Shown here in pieces: positions 1-7,273 of a stretch of DNA of 36,493 nt. Source of the stretch: Roseateles sp. Its GTDB lineage: Bacteria > Pseudomonadota > Gammaproteobacteria > Burkholderiales > Burkholderiaceae_C. The notes under the pieces are model-generated. The model saw nothing but the letters and a program-made list of their open reading frames with translations. It made no database searches and was not told where the DNA came from. A program made the position numbers and the translations under genes. How positions within the stretch are numbered: position 1 is the stretch's first letter; every line of letters begins with the position of its first letter. The DNA lies in contig JADMJQ010000031.1 in assembly GCA_018780415.1 (NCBI GenBank), positions 72,112-108,604 on the forward strand, given 5' to 3'.

Positions 1-28
1 GGCTGCCAGCCAGCGTCCACTGTCATGC

Positions 29-445
29 CTATGCCGCCCGACCGGGCTCAAACTGGGCCAGCTGACTCAACGCCCATTGAATGATCTGCGCCACCACCAG
101 CAGCGCACGCGCGCGGTCCAAACCCGTCGGGTCAATCGTGCCACAACGCGCTTCCACAGCGTAGGGATTGAGCTCATCGACCCAATCGGCCCCCGGCGGC
201 GCATCGACGCCATGATCCTGCAATAGATCAAGCAAAGTGACCAAGTCATGGGTGCGGCGAAACTCGATGCCGCGGGCACTGAGCACCACCTTCAGTGATT
301 TTTCGACCGCTTGCTGAGCATGAAAACCGACCACGCCGTCACCTATCCCGGCTGCGCTCGCCAGCAAGATGCAAGCGGCCTGATCCTGCCGCGCCGCCTC
401 CAAAAGCAATTGCGCAACCGACTTGGCCGAGGCCGATTCAGCCAT
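29..445 (-). CDS. HEPN domain protein (toxin side of MNT-HEPN pair)
   Basis: A 138-residue helical HEPN-domain protein. The family signature is visible near the middle (FHAQQAVEKSLKVVL, then RRTHDL) and a pfam05168-like tail follows. HEPN proteins paired with minimal nucleotidyltransferases usually act as RNases or ribosome-dependent toxins neutralised by the partner. The ORF track begins 57 codons earlier, but that part is out-of-frame sequence of the upstream gene. The ATG at 445 overlaps the partner's stop by 8 bases (ATGGCTGA), so translation is probably coupled. The canonical catalytic Rx4-6H motif is not obvious: only an R-x7-H is seen around the RRTH segment. It may therefore be a divergent toxin or a non-nuclease HEPN. 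Family call is good; activity is inferred. Confidence 0.85.
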   Translation of the reverse strand: MAESASAKSVAQLLLEAARQDQAACILLASAAGIGDGVVGFHAQQAVEKSLKVVLSARGIEFRRTHDLVTLLDLLQDHGVDAPPGADWVDELNPYAVEARCGTIDPTGLDRARALLVVAQIIQWALSQLAQFEPGRAA

Positions 446-752
446 GCACAACCCGCCCTTCCTTGAGCGCCCAGTACAGCGCCGTGCCGGGCTGCTTGCC
501 CCAGCGCAAGACCTCGTCGCGGCTGTAGACCAAGACATCGGCGGCGATGCGCAAGGGGCGCAGCACACGCCGCAGCCGAACCATCTCACGAGCGCGATCG
601 GGCAACTCAGACTCAATCACCAAAAAGTCGAAGTCCGAACCCTCGGACGCATCACCGCGTGCGCGCGAGCCAAACAGCACAATCTGTTCGGCCTCAGGCG
701 CAGCCTGCGCCAAGGCACGCACGGCGGCAGTCAACTTCTCGGTGTCGTTCAT
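438..752 (-). CDS. MNT-type nucleotidyltransferase (antitoxin partner)
   Basis: A 104-residue minimal nucleotidyltransferase. The catalytic signature GS-x10-DxD is intact (GSRARG at residues 28-33, then SDFDF with Asp40 and Asp42), and a third acidic residue sits at Asp72 in ADVLVY. In characterised MNT-HEPN pairs this protein inactivates the HEPN toxin, in MntA-HepT by AMPylation. It lies 39 bases downstream of trpC on the same strand and overlaps the HEPN gene by 8 bases. The pair therefore appears to ride at the end of the trp operon, although a private promoter in the short gap cannot be excluded. Confidence 0.88.
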   Translation of the reverse strand: MNDTEKLTAAVRALAQAAPEAEQIVLFGSRARGDASEGSDFDFLVIESELPDRAREMVRLRRVLRPLRIAADVLVYSRDEVLRWGKQPGTALYWALKEGRVVHG

Positions 753-791
753 TGGGCTGACTCACACTGATGCAATGGAGCGACCATTCTC

Positions 792-1592
792 TCAGGCAAA
801 CACCGCCGCCAGCGCCGCACCCGGGTCCGGCGCCCGCACAAAGGCCTCGCCGACCAAGAAGGCGTTGACATTCGCCGCCCGCATCCGCGCCACATCGGCG
901 GCACCCAGAATGCCCGACTCGGTGACCAGTAGTCGATCGGCCGGCACGCGGTCCAGCAAGCCCAGCGTGGTGTCCAGCGTCACGTCAAAGGTGCGCAGAT
1001 TGCGGTTATTGATGCCGACCAGCGGCGTGCGCAGGCGCAAGGCACGGTCCAGCTCCGCGCCGTCATGCACTTCGACAAGCACGTCGAGCTTGAGGCTGAG
1101 CGCCACCGCTTCAAGGTCGGCCATCTGGGCATCATCAAGGCAGGCGGCGATCAGCAAAATGCAATCCGCACCCATCGCCCGCGCCTCGAAGACCTGGTAC
1201 TCGTCGACCATGAAGTCCTTGCGCAAGACCGGCAGCTCGCAGGCGGCGCGGGCCTGTTGCAGGTAGGCGACCGAGCCCTGGAAGAACTGCTCGTCGGTCA
1301 AAACGCTCAGGCAAGCCGCGCCATGTTTGGCATAACTCTCGGCGATGGCAGCAGCTTGAAAGTCGGCGCGCAACACGCCCTTGCTGGGTGAAGCTTTCTT
1401 GATCTCGGCGATCACGGCGCTTCCCGCCAAGGACGAGCCGACGGCGATCTTGGCGCGCAGCGCGGCCTCGAAGCCGCGTTGGTCATGTCGTCCTTCTGCC
1501 TCCTCTCGCTGGCTGGCCAGCGAGCGGCGCTTGCGGGCCAGGGCCAGCTCTTCATGTTTGACCGCAACAATGCGGCGCAGGATGTCGGACAT
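792..1592 (-). CDS. trpC: Indole-3-glycerol phosphate synthase
   Basis: TrpC, 266 residues, a typical length for the monofunctional enzyme. It closes the indole ring from carboxyphenylamino-deoxyribulose phosphate in tryptophan synthesis. Visible signatures are [11 protein letters not shown] near residues 62-72 (catalytic lysine), [22 protein letters not shown] and the phosphate-binding VTESGI segment near the C-terminus, all on a TIM-barrel frame. The ATG follows the trpD stop by a single base, so translation is almost certainly coupled. There is no fusion to trpF, unlike in enterobacteria. Confidence 0.97.
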   Translation of the reverse strand: MSDILRRIVAVKHEELALARKRRSLASQREEAEGRHDQRGFEAALRAKIAVGSSLAGSAVIAEIKKASPSKGVLRADFQAAAIAESYAKHGAACLSVLTDEQFFQGSVAYLQQARAACELPVLRKDFMVDEYQVFEARAMGADCILLIAACLDDAQMADLEAVALSLKLDVLVEVHDGAELDRALRLRTPLVGINNRNLRTFDVTLDTTLGLLDRVPADRLLVTESGILGAADVARMRAANVNAFLVGEAFVRAPDPGAALAAVFA

Positions 1593-1593
1593 A

Positions 1594-2634
1594 TCAGCCT
1601 CGCCCCAGGGCTTGTGTGGTACTCACGAAATGATCCAGCTTGGCTCGCGCTGCACCGCTGGCAATCGCCGCCCGGGCCAGTTGGATACCGCCGGCGATCG
1701 AATCGGCCACATTGGCGGCGTACAGCGTCGCACCGGCGTTCAGGATCACGATGTCGCGGGCCGCACCTTCTTCATTGTTCAAGGCACCTATCAACATCAG
1801 CCGCGACTCCTCAGGCCCGGCCACCTTCAGCGTACGGTTCGAGGCCATGGCCATGCCGAAGTCCTCGGGGTGGATCTCGTACTCGCGCACCTCGCCGTTT
1901 TTCAGCTCACCCACCAGGGTCGCGGCGCCGAGCGAAATCTCGTCCATGCCGTCCTTGCCGTAGACCACCAGCGCATGTTCGGCGCCGAGGCGCTGCATCA
2001 CGCGCACCTGGATGCCAACCAGATCGGGGTGAAACACACCCATCAGGATATTGGTCGCGCCGGCCGGATTGGTCAGTGGACCCAGGATGTTAAAGATGGT
2101 GCGCACGCCCAGCTCACGCCGCACCGGCGCGATATTTTTCATCGCCGGGTGGTGGTTGGGGGCGAACATGAAGCCGATGCCGGTCTGCGCCACCGAGGCC
2201 GCCACCTGCGCCGGCGTCAGCATGATATTGGCGCCCAAGGCCTCCAGCACATCGGCACTGCCGGTCTTGCTGGAGACGCTGCGGTTGCCATGCTTGGCGA
2301 CTTGCGCACCGGCCGCTGCGGCCACAAACATCGAACAGGTTGAGATATTGAAGGTGTGGGCGCCGTCGCCGCCGGTGCCGACCACGTCGACCAGATGCGG
2401 GTGGTCCGAAATCACCAAGGGCACCTTGGTCGACAGTTCACGCATCACCTGGGCTGCGGCGGTGATCTCACCGATGGTTTCCTTCTTGACGCGCAGGCCG
2501 GTCAGCAGGGCCGCAGCCATCACCGGCGACATCTCACCGGCCATGATGCGGCGCATCAGGGTGAGCATTTCGTCGTGGAAGATTTCGCGGTGTTCGATGA
2601 CGCGGGTCAGCGCTTCTTGGTCGGTAAATGGCAT
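1594..2634 (-). CDS. trpD: Anthranilate phosphoribosyltransferase
   Basis: TrpD, 346 residues, transfers phosphoribosyl from PRPP to anthranilate. The PRPP/Mg-binding glycine-rich motif [12 protein letters not shown] is at about residues 85-96, and [21 protein letters not shown] lies further on. The segment containing [19 protein letters not shown] is also typical. It is separate from trpG, unlike the enterobacterial fusion. A good ribosome site (AGGA) lies about 8 bases before the ATG, in the 12-base gap after ltaE. Only one base separates it from trpC downstream. Confidence 0.97.
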   Translation of the reverse strand: MPFTDQEALTRVIEHREIFHDEMLTLMRRIMAGEMSPVMAAALLTGLRVKKETIGEITAAAQVMRELSTKVPLVISDHPHLVDVVGTGGDGAHTFNISTCSMFVAAAAGAQVAKHGNRSVSSKTGSADVLEALGANIMLTPAQVAASVAQTGIGFMFAPNHHPAMKNIAPVRRELGVRTIFNILGPLTNPAGATNILMGVFHPDLVGIQVRVMQRLGAEHALVVYGKDGMDEISLGAATLVGELKNGEVREYEIHPEDFGMAMASNRTLKVAGPEESRLMLIGALNNEEGAARDIVILNAGATLYAANVADSIAGGIQLARAAIASGAARAKLDHFVSTTQALGRG

Positions 2635-2646
2635 CTTGAATCCTGT

Positions 2647-3678
2647 TTATCCAGCGAAGTATTCGCGCATAGCGGCGATGGCTTGGTCCACCGCGGCTTC
2701 GTCCACATCCAGATGGGTGACGAAGCGCAGCTTGTAGAGGCCGGTGGCCAGCACGCCGCGCGCCTTCAAGTACTCGATCACGCCGGCGGCCCTGCTTGCG
2801 GTCACGCCGGCCACATCGACGAAGACGATATTGGTCTGCGGCGCCTCAACCGTCACGCCGGGCAGGCCTTGCAGCCCGGCGGCCAGACGCTTTGCCAGCG
2901 CATGGTCATCGGCCAAACGCGCCACCTGGTGGTCAAGCGCGTAATGCGCCGCCGCCGCCAACACGCCGGCCTGGCGCATGCCGCCGCCCAGCATCTTGCG
3001 CCAGCGCTTGGCCTGTTTGATCAGGGCGGCCGAGCCGCACAGCACCGAGCCGACCGGCGCGCCCAGGCCCTTGGAGAAGCAGACCGACACGCTGTCGAAA
3101 TACTGCGTTATCTCACGGGCAGCCGCATAAGGGTCGCCGCCAGCCGACACCGACGCGTTGAACAGCCGAGCACCGTCCAAATGGCGCGCCAGCCCATGCT
3201 TTTGCGCCAGCGCCGAGGCCTCGGCCAAGTAGGCCAAGGGCAGCACCTTGCCGCCAATGGTGTTCTCCAGCGTCAGCAAACGCGTGCGCGCGAAATGCAC
3301 ATCATCGGGCTTGATGTTCGCTGCGATGTCTGCCAAGGACAGCGAGCCATCGGCCTGGTGATTCAGCGGCTGCGGCTGGATGGAGCCCAAGACCGCTGCG
3401 CCGCCGCCCTCCCAGCGATAGGTATGGGCGAACTGGCCGACGATGTACTCGTCGCCGCGCTGGCAATGCGCCATCAAGGCACAGAGATTGCTCTGCGTGC
3501 CGGTCGGCATGAACAGCGCCGCCTCAAACCCTAAGCGCTCGGCGACTGCCTGCTGCAGCGCATTGACGCTGGGGTCATCGCCGAACACATCGTCCCCGAG
3601 CTGCGCTGCGGCCATTGCTTCGCGCATGCCGGCCGTCGGCTGGGTCACCGTGTCGCTACGGAAATCAACTGTTTTCAT
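2647..3678 (-). CDS. ltaE: Low-specificity L-threonine aldolase
   Basis: A 343-residue PLP-dependent aldolase of the LtaE family, cleaving L-threonine or L-allo-threonine to glycine and acetaldehyde. The N-terminus (VDFRSDTVTQPT) is diagnostic. His85 (AHTYRWEGGG), Asp168 (HLDGAR) and the Schiff-base lysine Lys203 (CFSKGLGAPVG) are in their expected settings. The gene is embedded in the trp operon, 3 bases after trpG and 12 bases before trpD. No step of tryptophan synthesis needs it. A link through glycine/serine supply (TrpB consumes serine) is only a guess. Confidence 0.95.
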   Translation of the reverse strand: MKTVDFRSDTVTQPTAGMREAMAAAQLGDDVFGDDPSVNALQQAVAERLGFEAALFMPTGTQSNLCALMAHCQRGDEYIVGQFAHTYRWEGGGAAVLGSIQPQPLNHQADGSLSLADIAANIKPDDVHFARTRLLTLENTIGGKVLPLAYLAEASALAQKHGLARHLDGARLFNASVSAGGDPYAAAREITQYFDSVSVCFSKGLGAPVGSVLCGSAALIKQAKRWRKMLGGGMRQAGVLAAAAHYALDHQVARLADDHALAKRLAAGLQGLPGVTVEAPQTNIVFVDVAGVTASRAAGVIEYLKARGVLATGLYKLRFVTHLDVDEAAVDQAIAAMREYFAG

Positions 3679-3681
3679 GGC

Positions 3682-4266
3682 CTACAGCGCCAGCGTCAGG
3701 AAGTTCTTCAGCATCGCGTGGCCATGCTCGCTGAGGATGGATTCCGGGTGAAACTGCACGCCCTCCAGCGGCGTCGCCGTGCCGGCCAGCTCGCGGTGGC
3801 GCACGCCCATGATCTCGCCGTCTTCGCTGCGCGCGGTGATGTCGAGCACGGCCGGCAGCGAGGCCTCCTCGATCGCCAGCGAGTGGTAGCGAATCACGCT
3901 GAAATCCTTGGGCAGGCCCTTGAACACGCCCTTCTCGTCGGTCGTGATGGTGCTGGCCTTGCCGTGCATCTGGCGCTGCGCGCGGACTATTCTGCCGCCC
4001 AGCGCTGCACCCATGCTTTGGTGACCTAGGCAGACACCCAGAATCGGCAGCTTGCCGATGAAGTGCTGGATCGCCGCGATGCAGATGCCGGCCTCTGCCG
4101 GCGAGCAAGGCCCCGGTGACAGCACCAGATGGTCGGGCTGCATCGCTTGGATTTCTTCCAGCGTGATCTCGTCGTTACGGGCGACCCGCACCTCAGCGCC
4201 GAGTTCCCCAAAATACTGCACCAGGTTGAAGGTGAAGCTGTCGTAGTTGTCGATCATCAAGAGCAT
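3682..4266 (-). CDS. trpG: Anthranilate synthase component II (glutamine amidotransferase)
   Basis: TrpG, 194 residues, hydrolyses glutamine and passes ammonia to TrpE. Class I amidotransferase features are clear: the start [14 protein letters not shown], nucleophile Cys79 in LGVCLGHQ, and the His173/Glu175 pair in FHPES. The ORF track starts at a TTG seven codons earlier. The ATG at 4266 is preferred because it gives the family N-terminus and has a GGGGA ribosome site just upstream. The left inverted repeat of the GxxExxY cassette begins only 21 bases before this ATG, so an insertion would have placed new sequence right at the trpG leader. Confidence 0.96.
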   Translation of the reverse strand: MLLMIDNYDSFTFNLVQYFGELGAEVRVARNDEITLEEIQAMQPDHLVLSPGPCSPAEAGICIAAIQHFIGKLPILGVCLGHQSMGAALGGRIVRAQRQMHGKASTITTDEKGVFKGLPKDFSVIRYHSLAIEEASLPAVLDITARSEDGEIMGVRHRELAGTATPLEGVQFHPESILSEHGHAMLKNFLTLAL

Positions 4267-4287
4267 TTTTATCCCCAAGGCAAGCAA

Positions 4288-4325
4288 GGACGCAGAGTTC
4301 GCAAAGGGACGCAGAGTCCGCAGAG
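4288..4325 (+). repeat. Left inverted-repeat arm, four CGCAGAG-like units
   Basis: Four units read on the plus strand: CGCAGAG at 4291, CGCAAAG at 4300, CGCAGAG at 4310 and CGCAGAG at 4319. Steps are 9, 10 and 9 bases. Two of the four units are preceded by GGA. The arm ends two bases before the stop end of the GxxExxY gene. Confidence 0.85.
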
Positions 4326-4326
4326 C

Positions 4327-4704
4327 TCACAGCTGGTTCACAAGCCGCCTCAATCCTTTCAACAGAGTCGGCTGATTGAAATTGATCAGCAGACCAAGAC
4401 GTTTATCGCTGAGTCGCAAATAAGAAAGCAGCTGTGCTTCATGCTGCGGGGTCAAAGCATCCACCGCCTTGAGCTCCACCAGCACACAGTCCTGGACCAA
4501 AAAGTCGGCCCGGTACGAGACGCCAAGGTCCTGCCCTTTGTACAAGGCCCGAATCCCAAGCTCACGCTCGAAAGAGCAGTTCCGCAATTGAAGCTCGATC
4601 GACAGCGCATTGGCATACGCCGACTCCAGCAGCCCGGGTCCCAGGCAACGATGGACTTCGACAGCAGCGCCAATCACCATTTCGCTGACTTGATTTTCAA
4701 TCAC
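4327..4704 (-). CDS. GxxExxY protein (PD-(D/E)XK nuclease-like)
   Basis: A complete 125-residue GxxExxY family protein. The naming motif is GLLESAY (residues 24-30), after an AAVEVHRCLGPG segment. A PD-(D/E)XK-like core follows, with Asp67 in YRADFLV and Glu77-x-Lys79 in LVELKA, so the nuclease fold may be catalytic. The biological role of the family is not established. The start is GTG, fused to the inner end of the right repeat arm. A GGAGG created by one variant repeat unit lies 8 bases upstream, and the family N-terminus (MIENQVSEMV) agrees. It sits between trpE and trpG on their strand, so it is probably co-transcribed with them, yet it has no evident link to tryptophan. Confidence 0.9.
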   Translation of the reverse strand: MIENQVSEMVIGAAVEVHRCLGPGLLESAYANALSIELQLRNCSFERELGIRALYKGQDLGVSYRADFLVQDCVLVELKAVDALTPQHEAQLLSYLRLSDKRLGLLINFNQPTLLKGLRRLVNQL

Positions 4705-4742
4705 CTCTGCGACCTCCGCGTTCCTCTGCGCACTCTGCGTCC
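4705..4742 (-). repeat. Right inverted-repeat arm, four CGCAGAG-like units
   Basis: Four units on the minus strand (plus-strand spans 4733-4739, 4724-4730, 4714-4720 and 4705-4711). The third from the outer end is CGCGGAG; the others are CGCAGAG. Steps are again 9, 10 and 9 bases, mirroring the left arm. Its inner end abuts the GTG start of the GxxExxY gene and supplies its ribosome site. Confidence 0.85.
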
Positions 4743-4755
4743 GAATTCCCGAGTC

Positions 4756-6255
4756 CTAAAACCCCTCCTCAACCAACTCCGCCGCCCGTATCAAGGCCCT
4801 CGCCTTAGCTTCCGTCTCGGCCCATTCCAGCTCGGGCACCGAGTCGGCCACCACGCCGGCCGCCGCCTGCACATAGAGGGTTTCGTCCTTGATGATGCCG
4901 GTGCGGATGGCGATGGCCAGGTCCATATCGCCGGCAAAGCTCAGGCAACCGACCGCGCCACCATAAATGCCGCGCTTGACCGGCTCCAGCTCATCGATGA
5001 TCTGCATCGCGCGGATCTTGGGCGCGCCGCTTAGCGTGCCGGCCGGGAAGCTGGCTCGGAACACGTCCAGATTGCTGATGCCGTCATTCAAGATGCCCTC
5101 GACATTGCTGACCAGATGCATCACATGCGAGTAGCGCTCGACGACAAAGGCATCGGTCACCTTGACCGAACCAGTCTTGACGATGCGGCCGATGTCGTTG
5201 CGGGCCAGGTCAATCAGCATCAGATGCTCGGCCAGCTCCTTGGGGTCGGCCTTCAGCTCACGCTCCAGGGCCAGGTCTTGCTCCAGCGTGCCGCCGCGCG
5301 GGCGGGTGCCGGCCAGCGGGCGGATGGTGACCTTGTCACCGTCGGGAGAATGCTCCTGGCGGACCAGAATCTCCGGCGAGGCGCCGACGATCTGGAAGTC
5401 GCCCATATCGTAGAAATACATATAGGGGCTGGGGTTCAAGGAGCGCAGCGCCCGGTACAGGCTCAAAGGCGATTCGGTGTAACGCTTGCGCAGGCGCTGA
5501 CCAATCTGCACCTGCATCATGTCGCCGGCGGCGATGTATTCTTTGGCCCGCAACACCGCCTTCAAATAATCTGCCTTGGCAAATTCGCGCTCGACCGGGT
5601 GCGCCTGCCCGCGTTTGACCAGCGGCGCCGAGACGCTATAGGCCAGCTTGTCGCGCAGCTCGGTCAGGCGCTTTTGCGCCTTGAAAAAAGCCTCGGGCTG
5701 GCTCGGGTCGGCGTAAACGATCAAATAGAGCTTGCCGCTGAGGTTGTCGATCACCGCCAGCTCCTCGCACTGCAAGAGCATCACGTCCGGCGTATCGATG
5801 CCGCCGGGCATTGCTGTCTTGGCGAGCTTGGGTTCGATATAGCGCACCGCGTCATAGCCGAAATAGCCGGCCAGGCCACCGCAAAAGCGCGGCATGCCGG
5901 GCCGCAGCGCGACCTTGAAGCGCTGCTGATAGGCGGCGATGAAGTCGAGTGGGTTGCCGTTGTGAGTCTCAACCACCTGGCCGTCGCAGATCACCTCGGT
6001 CAGCAGGCCGCGGCTCTGCAGCACGGTGCGGGCCGGCAGGCCGATATAGGAGTAACGCCCAAAGCGCTCGCCACCGACCACCGATTCCAGCAAGAAGCTG
6101 TTGCGCCCCCCTTTGCCGCCATAAGCCCCGGCGCCCGAGCAGAGCTTCAGGTAGAGCGAAAGCGGGGTTTCCAGATCGGCGAAGGCCTCGCTGATCAAGG
6201 GGATGCGGTTGTAGCCGAGCGCGGCCAGGCTTTTAAATTCAAGTTCGGTCATCAT
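4756..6255 (-). CDS. trpE: Anthranilate synthase component I
   Basis: TrpE, 499 residues, makes anthranilate from chorismate with TrpG. The Trp feedback-binding motif LLES is present near the N-terminus (NSFLLESVVGGERFGRYSY). Chorismate-binding segments follow: LAGTRPRGGT, LIDLARNDIGR and the C-terminal SGAPKIRAMQIIDELEP with YGGAVG. Length and order are normal for the free-standing enzyme. The start chosen is the ATG ATG pair at 6255/6252, because ELEFKSLAALGYNRIPL is the usual proteobacterial N-terminus; the ORF track start at 6288 adds 11 unlikely residues. It is first in the operon, preceded by a candidate leader peptide and hairpins. Confidence 0.96.
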   Translation of the reverse strand: MMTELEFKSLAALGYNRIPLISEAFADLETPLSLYLKLCSGAGAYGGKGGRNSFLLESVVGGERFGRYSYIGLPARTVLQSRGLLTEVICDGQVVETHNGNPLDFIAAYQQRFKVALRPGMPRFCGGLAGYFGYDAVRYIEPKLAKTAMPGGIDTPDVMLLQCEELAVIDNLSGKLYLIVYADPSQPEAFFKAQKRLTELRDKLAYSVSAPLVKRGQAHPVEREFAKADYLKAVLRAKEYIAAGDMMQVQIGQRLRKRYTESPLSLYRALRSLNPSPYMYFYDMGDFQIVGASPEILVRQEHSPDGDKVTIRPLAGTRPRGGTLEQDLALERELKADPKELAEHLMLIDLARNDIGRIVKTGSVKVTDAFVVERYSHVMHLVSNVEGILNDGISNLDVFRASFPAGTLSGAPKIRAMQIIDELEPVKRGIYGGAVGCLSFAGDMDLAIAIRTGIIKDETLYVQAAAGVVADSVPELEWAETEAKARALIRAAELVEEGF

Positions 6256-6306
6256 CAAGTCCAACCCTAGCAAAAGCGCGCCGGCCATCTCTGTGGGGCG
6301 CGCCGC

Positions 6307-6367
6307 AAAAAACAGGGCGCTTGGGCTGACCGGGCTCTAAAGAGCGATCAGGGGCAGCGCGCAAGCG
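6307..6367 (-). promoter_or_regulatory. Candidate attenuator hairpins upstream of trpE
   Basis: On the minus-strand transcript, CGCTTG (plus 6362-6367) can pair with CAAGCG (plus 6318-6323). This encloses an inner hairpin: CTGATC/GGTCAG and GCTC/GAGC around a TTTA loop, plus 6326-6351. Five bases past the outer stem comes a run of six T (plus 6307-6312). The inner hairpin contains the leader peptide's stop codon. The arrangement resembles an attenuator driven by ribosome position on the leader. Alternative pairings exist and no folding energy was computed. Confidence 0.45.
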
Positions 6368-6452
6368 TCATCAAACGGGCAGCGGGCGTGCGGCGCCAGG
6401 GCCAGGCTCCCCGGTCGTGAGACCCCTTGATGAAGTTGCGCGTGATGAACAT
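6348..6452 (-). CDS. trpL: Candidate trp operon leader peptide
   Basis: A 34-codon ORF upstream of trpE, too short for the ORF track. Its N-terminus reads MFITRNFIKGSHDR, followed by two tryptophan codons in an AWPW context at positions 17 and 19. Tandem or near-tandem Trp codons directly upstream of trpE fit a leader peptide whose translation senses charged tRNA-Trp. Its stop lies inside a hairpin that precedes a T-run. No good ribosome site precedes the ATG, but a possible extended -10 (TGATACACT) ends six bases before it, which would make the transcript leaderless. The trpL assignment is by position and Trp codons, not by a homology search. Confidence 0.65.
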   Translation of the reverse strand: MFITRNFIKGSHDRGAWPWRRTPAARLMTLARCP

Positions 6453-6467
6453 GAAATCAGTGTATCA
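6453..6467 (-). promoter_or_regulatory. Candidate extended -10 promoter for the trp leader
   Basis: On the minus strand TGATACACT (plus 6459-6467) matches an extended -10 element, TGn followed by TACACT. Six bases separate it from the leader ATG, so transcription would start at about the A of the ATG. No convincing -35 is seen 16-18 bases upstream. Confidence 0.35.
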
Positions 6468-6508
6468 GCCGGGTGTGTCATCTTGCCCACGCCGAACGGC
6501 GCGCCGCC

Positions 6509-7273
6509 CTACTGCCCCTTGAACAAGGCCTGGAACTGCCGCGACACCGGCAGCTTCTCGTCGCGGCCCTTCAGCGTGATGTGCATGGCGTTCTCATCCA
6601 CCCGTAAAGCGCTGGCGATGCAGCGGCTGTTGACCAGCACGCTGCGATGAACCTGCCAGAACAGCTCGGCATCCAGGCCGGCCAGCAACTCCTTCAGCGG
6701 CGTGCGAATCAGCGCTTCGCCGCCTTGATAGACAACCCGGGTGTAGCGGCTGTCGCTCTCGAAATAGACCACCTCTTCCGGCGCGATCAGCTTGATCTCG
6801 CGCCCCAGCGAGGCCTGGATGGGGCGCATCGTCGCCTTCGGCGCGGGCAGCATTTGCTGCAGCAGCTTTTGCAAATCCAGCGCCGGCGCGGTCGGCGCGG
6901 CGCTCAAACGTGCCCGCACCCGCTGCAAGGCCTGCGCCAGCCGCACGTCCTCGACCGGCTTGAGGCAGTAGTCGACCGCACCGGCCTCGAAAGCCGACAG
7001 CGCGTGGTCACCATAGGCACTGACAAACACCACCTGCGGCGGCGTGGCCAACTCGCTCATGCGGCGCGCCACCTCCAGGCCACTCAGGCCCGGCATGCGG
7101 ATGTCCAGAAAACACAGGGCCGGCTCATGTTCCAGGTAGTCGTCCCAGGCGTCGACGCCGTTCTCGCTGGCGGCCACGATATGCAACTCCGGCCACAGCC
7201 GCTTCAGTGCGGCGCGCAGCTGCTCGCGCGGGCCTTCTTCGTCATCGGCGATCAAGGCCTTGAGGGTGCTCAT
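6509..7273 (-). CDS. LytTR-family response regulator (AlgR-like)
   Basis: A 254-residue two-domain response regulator. The receiver domain has acidic pair Asp10/Asp11, phospho-acceptor Asp57 in FLDIRMPG, Ser85 in VSAYGD and Lys105 in CLKPV. The C-terminal LytTR DNA-binding domain spans about residues 150-252 (VVYFESDSRYTRV, FWQVHRSVLVN). The gene overlaps the histidine kinase by four bases (ATGA), a coupled two-component pair of the LytS/LytR or AlgZ/AlgR type. Targets are unknown. LytTR proteins bind paired direct repeats, but no such pair was recognised nearby. Confidence 0.93.
   Translation of the reverse strand: MSTLKALIADDEEGPREQLRAALKRLWPELHIVAASENGVDAWDDYLEHEPALCFLDIRMPGLSGLEVARRMSELATPPQVVFVSAYGDHALSAFEAGAVDYCLKPVEDVRLAQALQRVRARLSAAPTAPALDLQKLLQQMLPAPKATMRPIQASLGREIKLIAPEEVVYFESDSRYTRVVYQGGEALIRTPLKELLAGLDAELFWQVHRSVLVNSRCIASALRVDENAMHITLKGRDEKLPVSRQFQALFKGQ

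Larger units (their letters stand above)
4288..4742. mobile_element. Candidate GxxExxY cassette bounded by CGCAGAG inverted repeats
   Basis: A 455-base unit made of a left arm (4288-4325), a single gene (4327-4704) and a right arm (4705-4742). The arms are inverted copies of each other, 32 of 38 positions identical by hand alignment, each starting GGACGCAGAGT at its outer end. It occupies almost the whole trpE-trpG gap, leaving 21 and 13 bases outside. There is no transposase, and no clear target duplication was found at the junctions. Mobility is inferred from the terminal inverted repeats and from its place inside a conserved operon; it has not been demonstrated. Confidence 0.6.

Noticed and set aside
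4288-4742. CRISPR-like array made of CGCAGAG units
   Set aside because: Units are 7-10 bases with 2-3 base gaps and occur as two inverted sets around a gene; there are no spacers or cas genes.
4279-4751. Target-site duplication at the cassette ends
   Set aside because: Bases outside the arms (GGCAAGCAA on the left, GAATTCCCG on the right) do not match as a direct repeat; insertion could be precise without duplication, or the true ends may differ.
6509-6650. Functional link between the LytTR regulator and the trp operon because of adjacency
   Set aside because: The genes are simply consecutive on one strand; the trp leader has its own candidate promoter and no paired LytTR direct repeats were seen.
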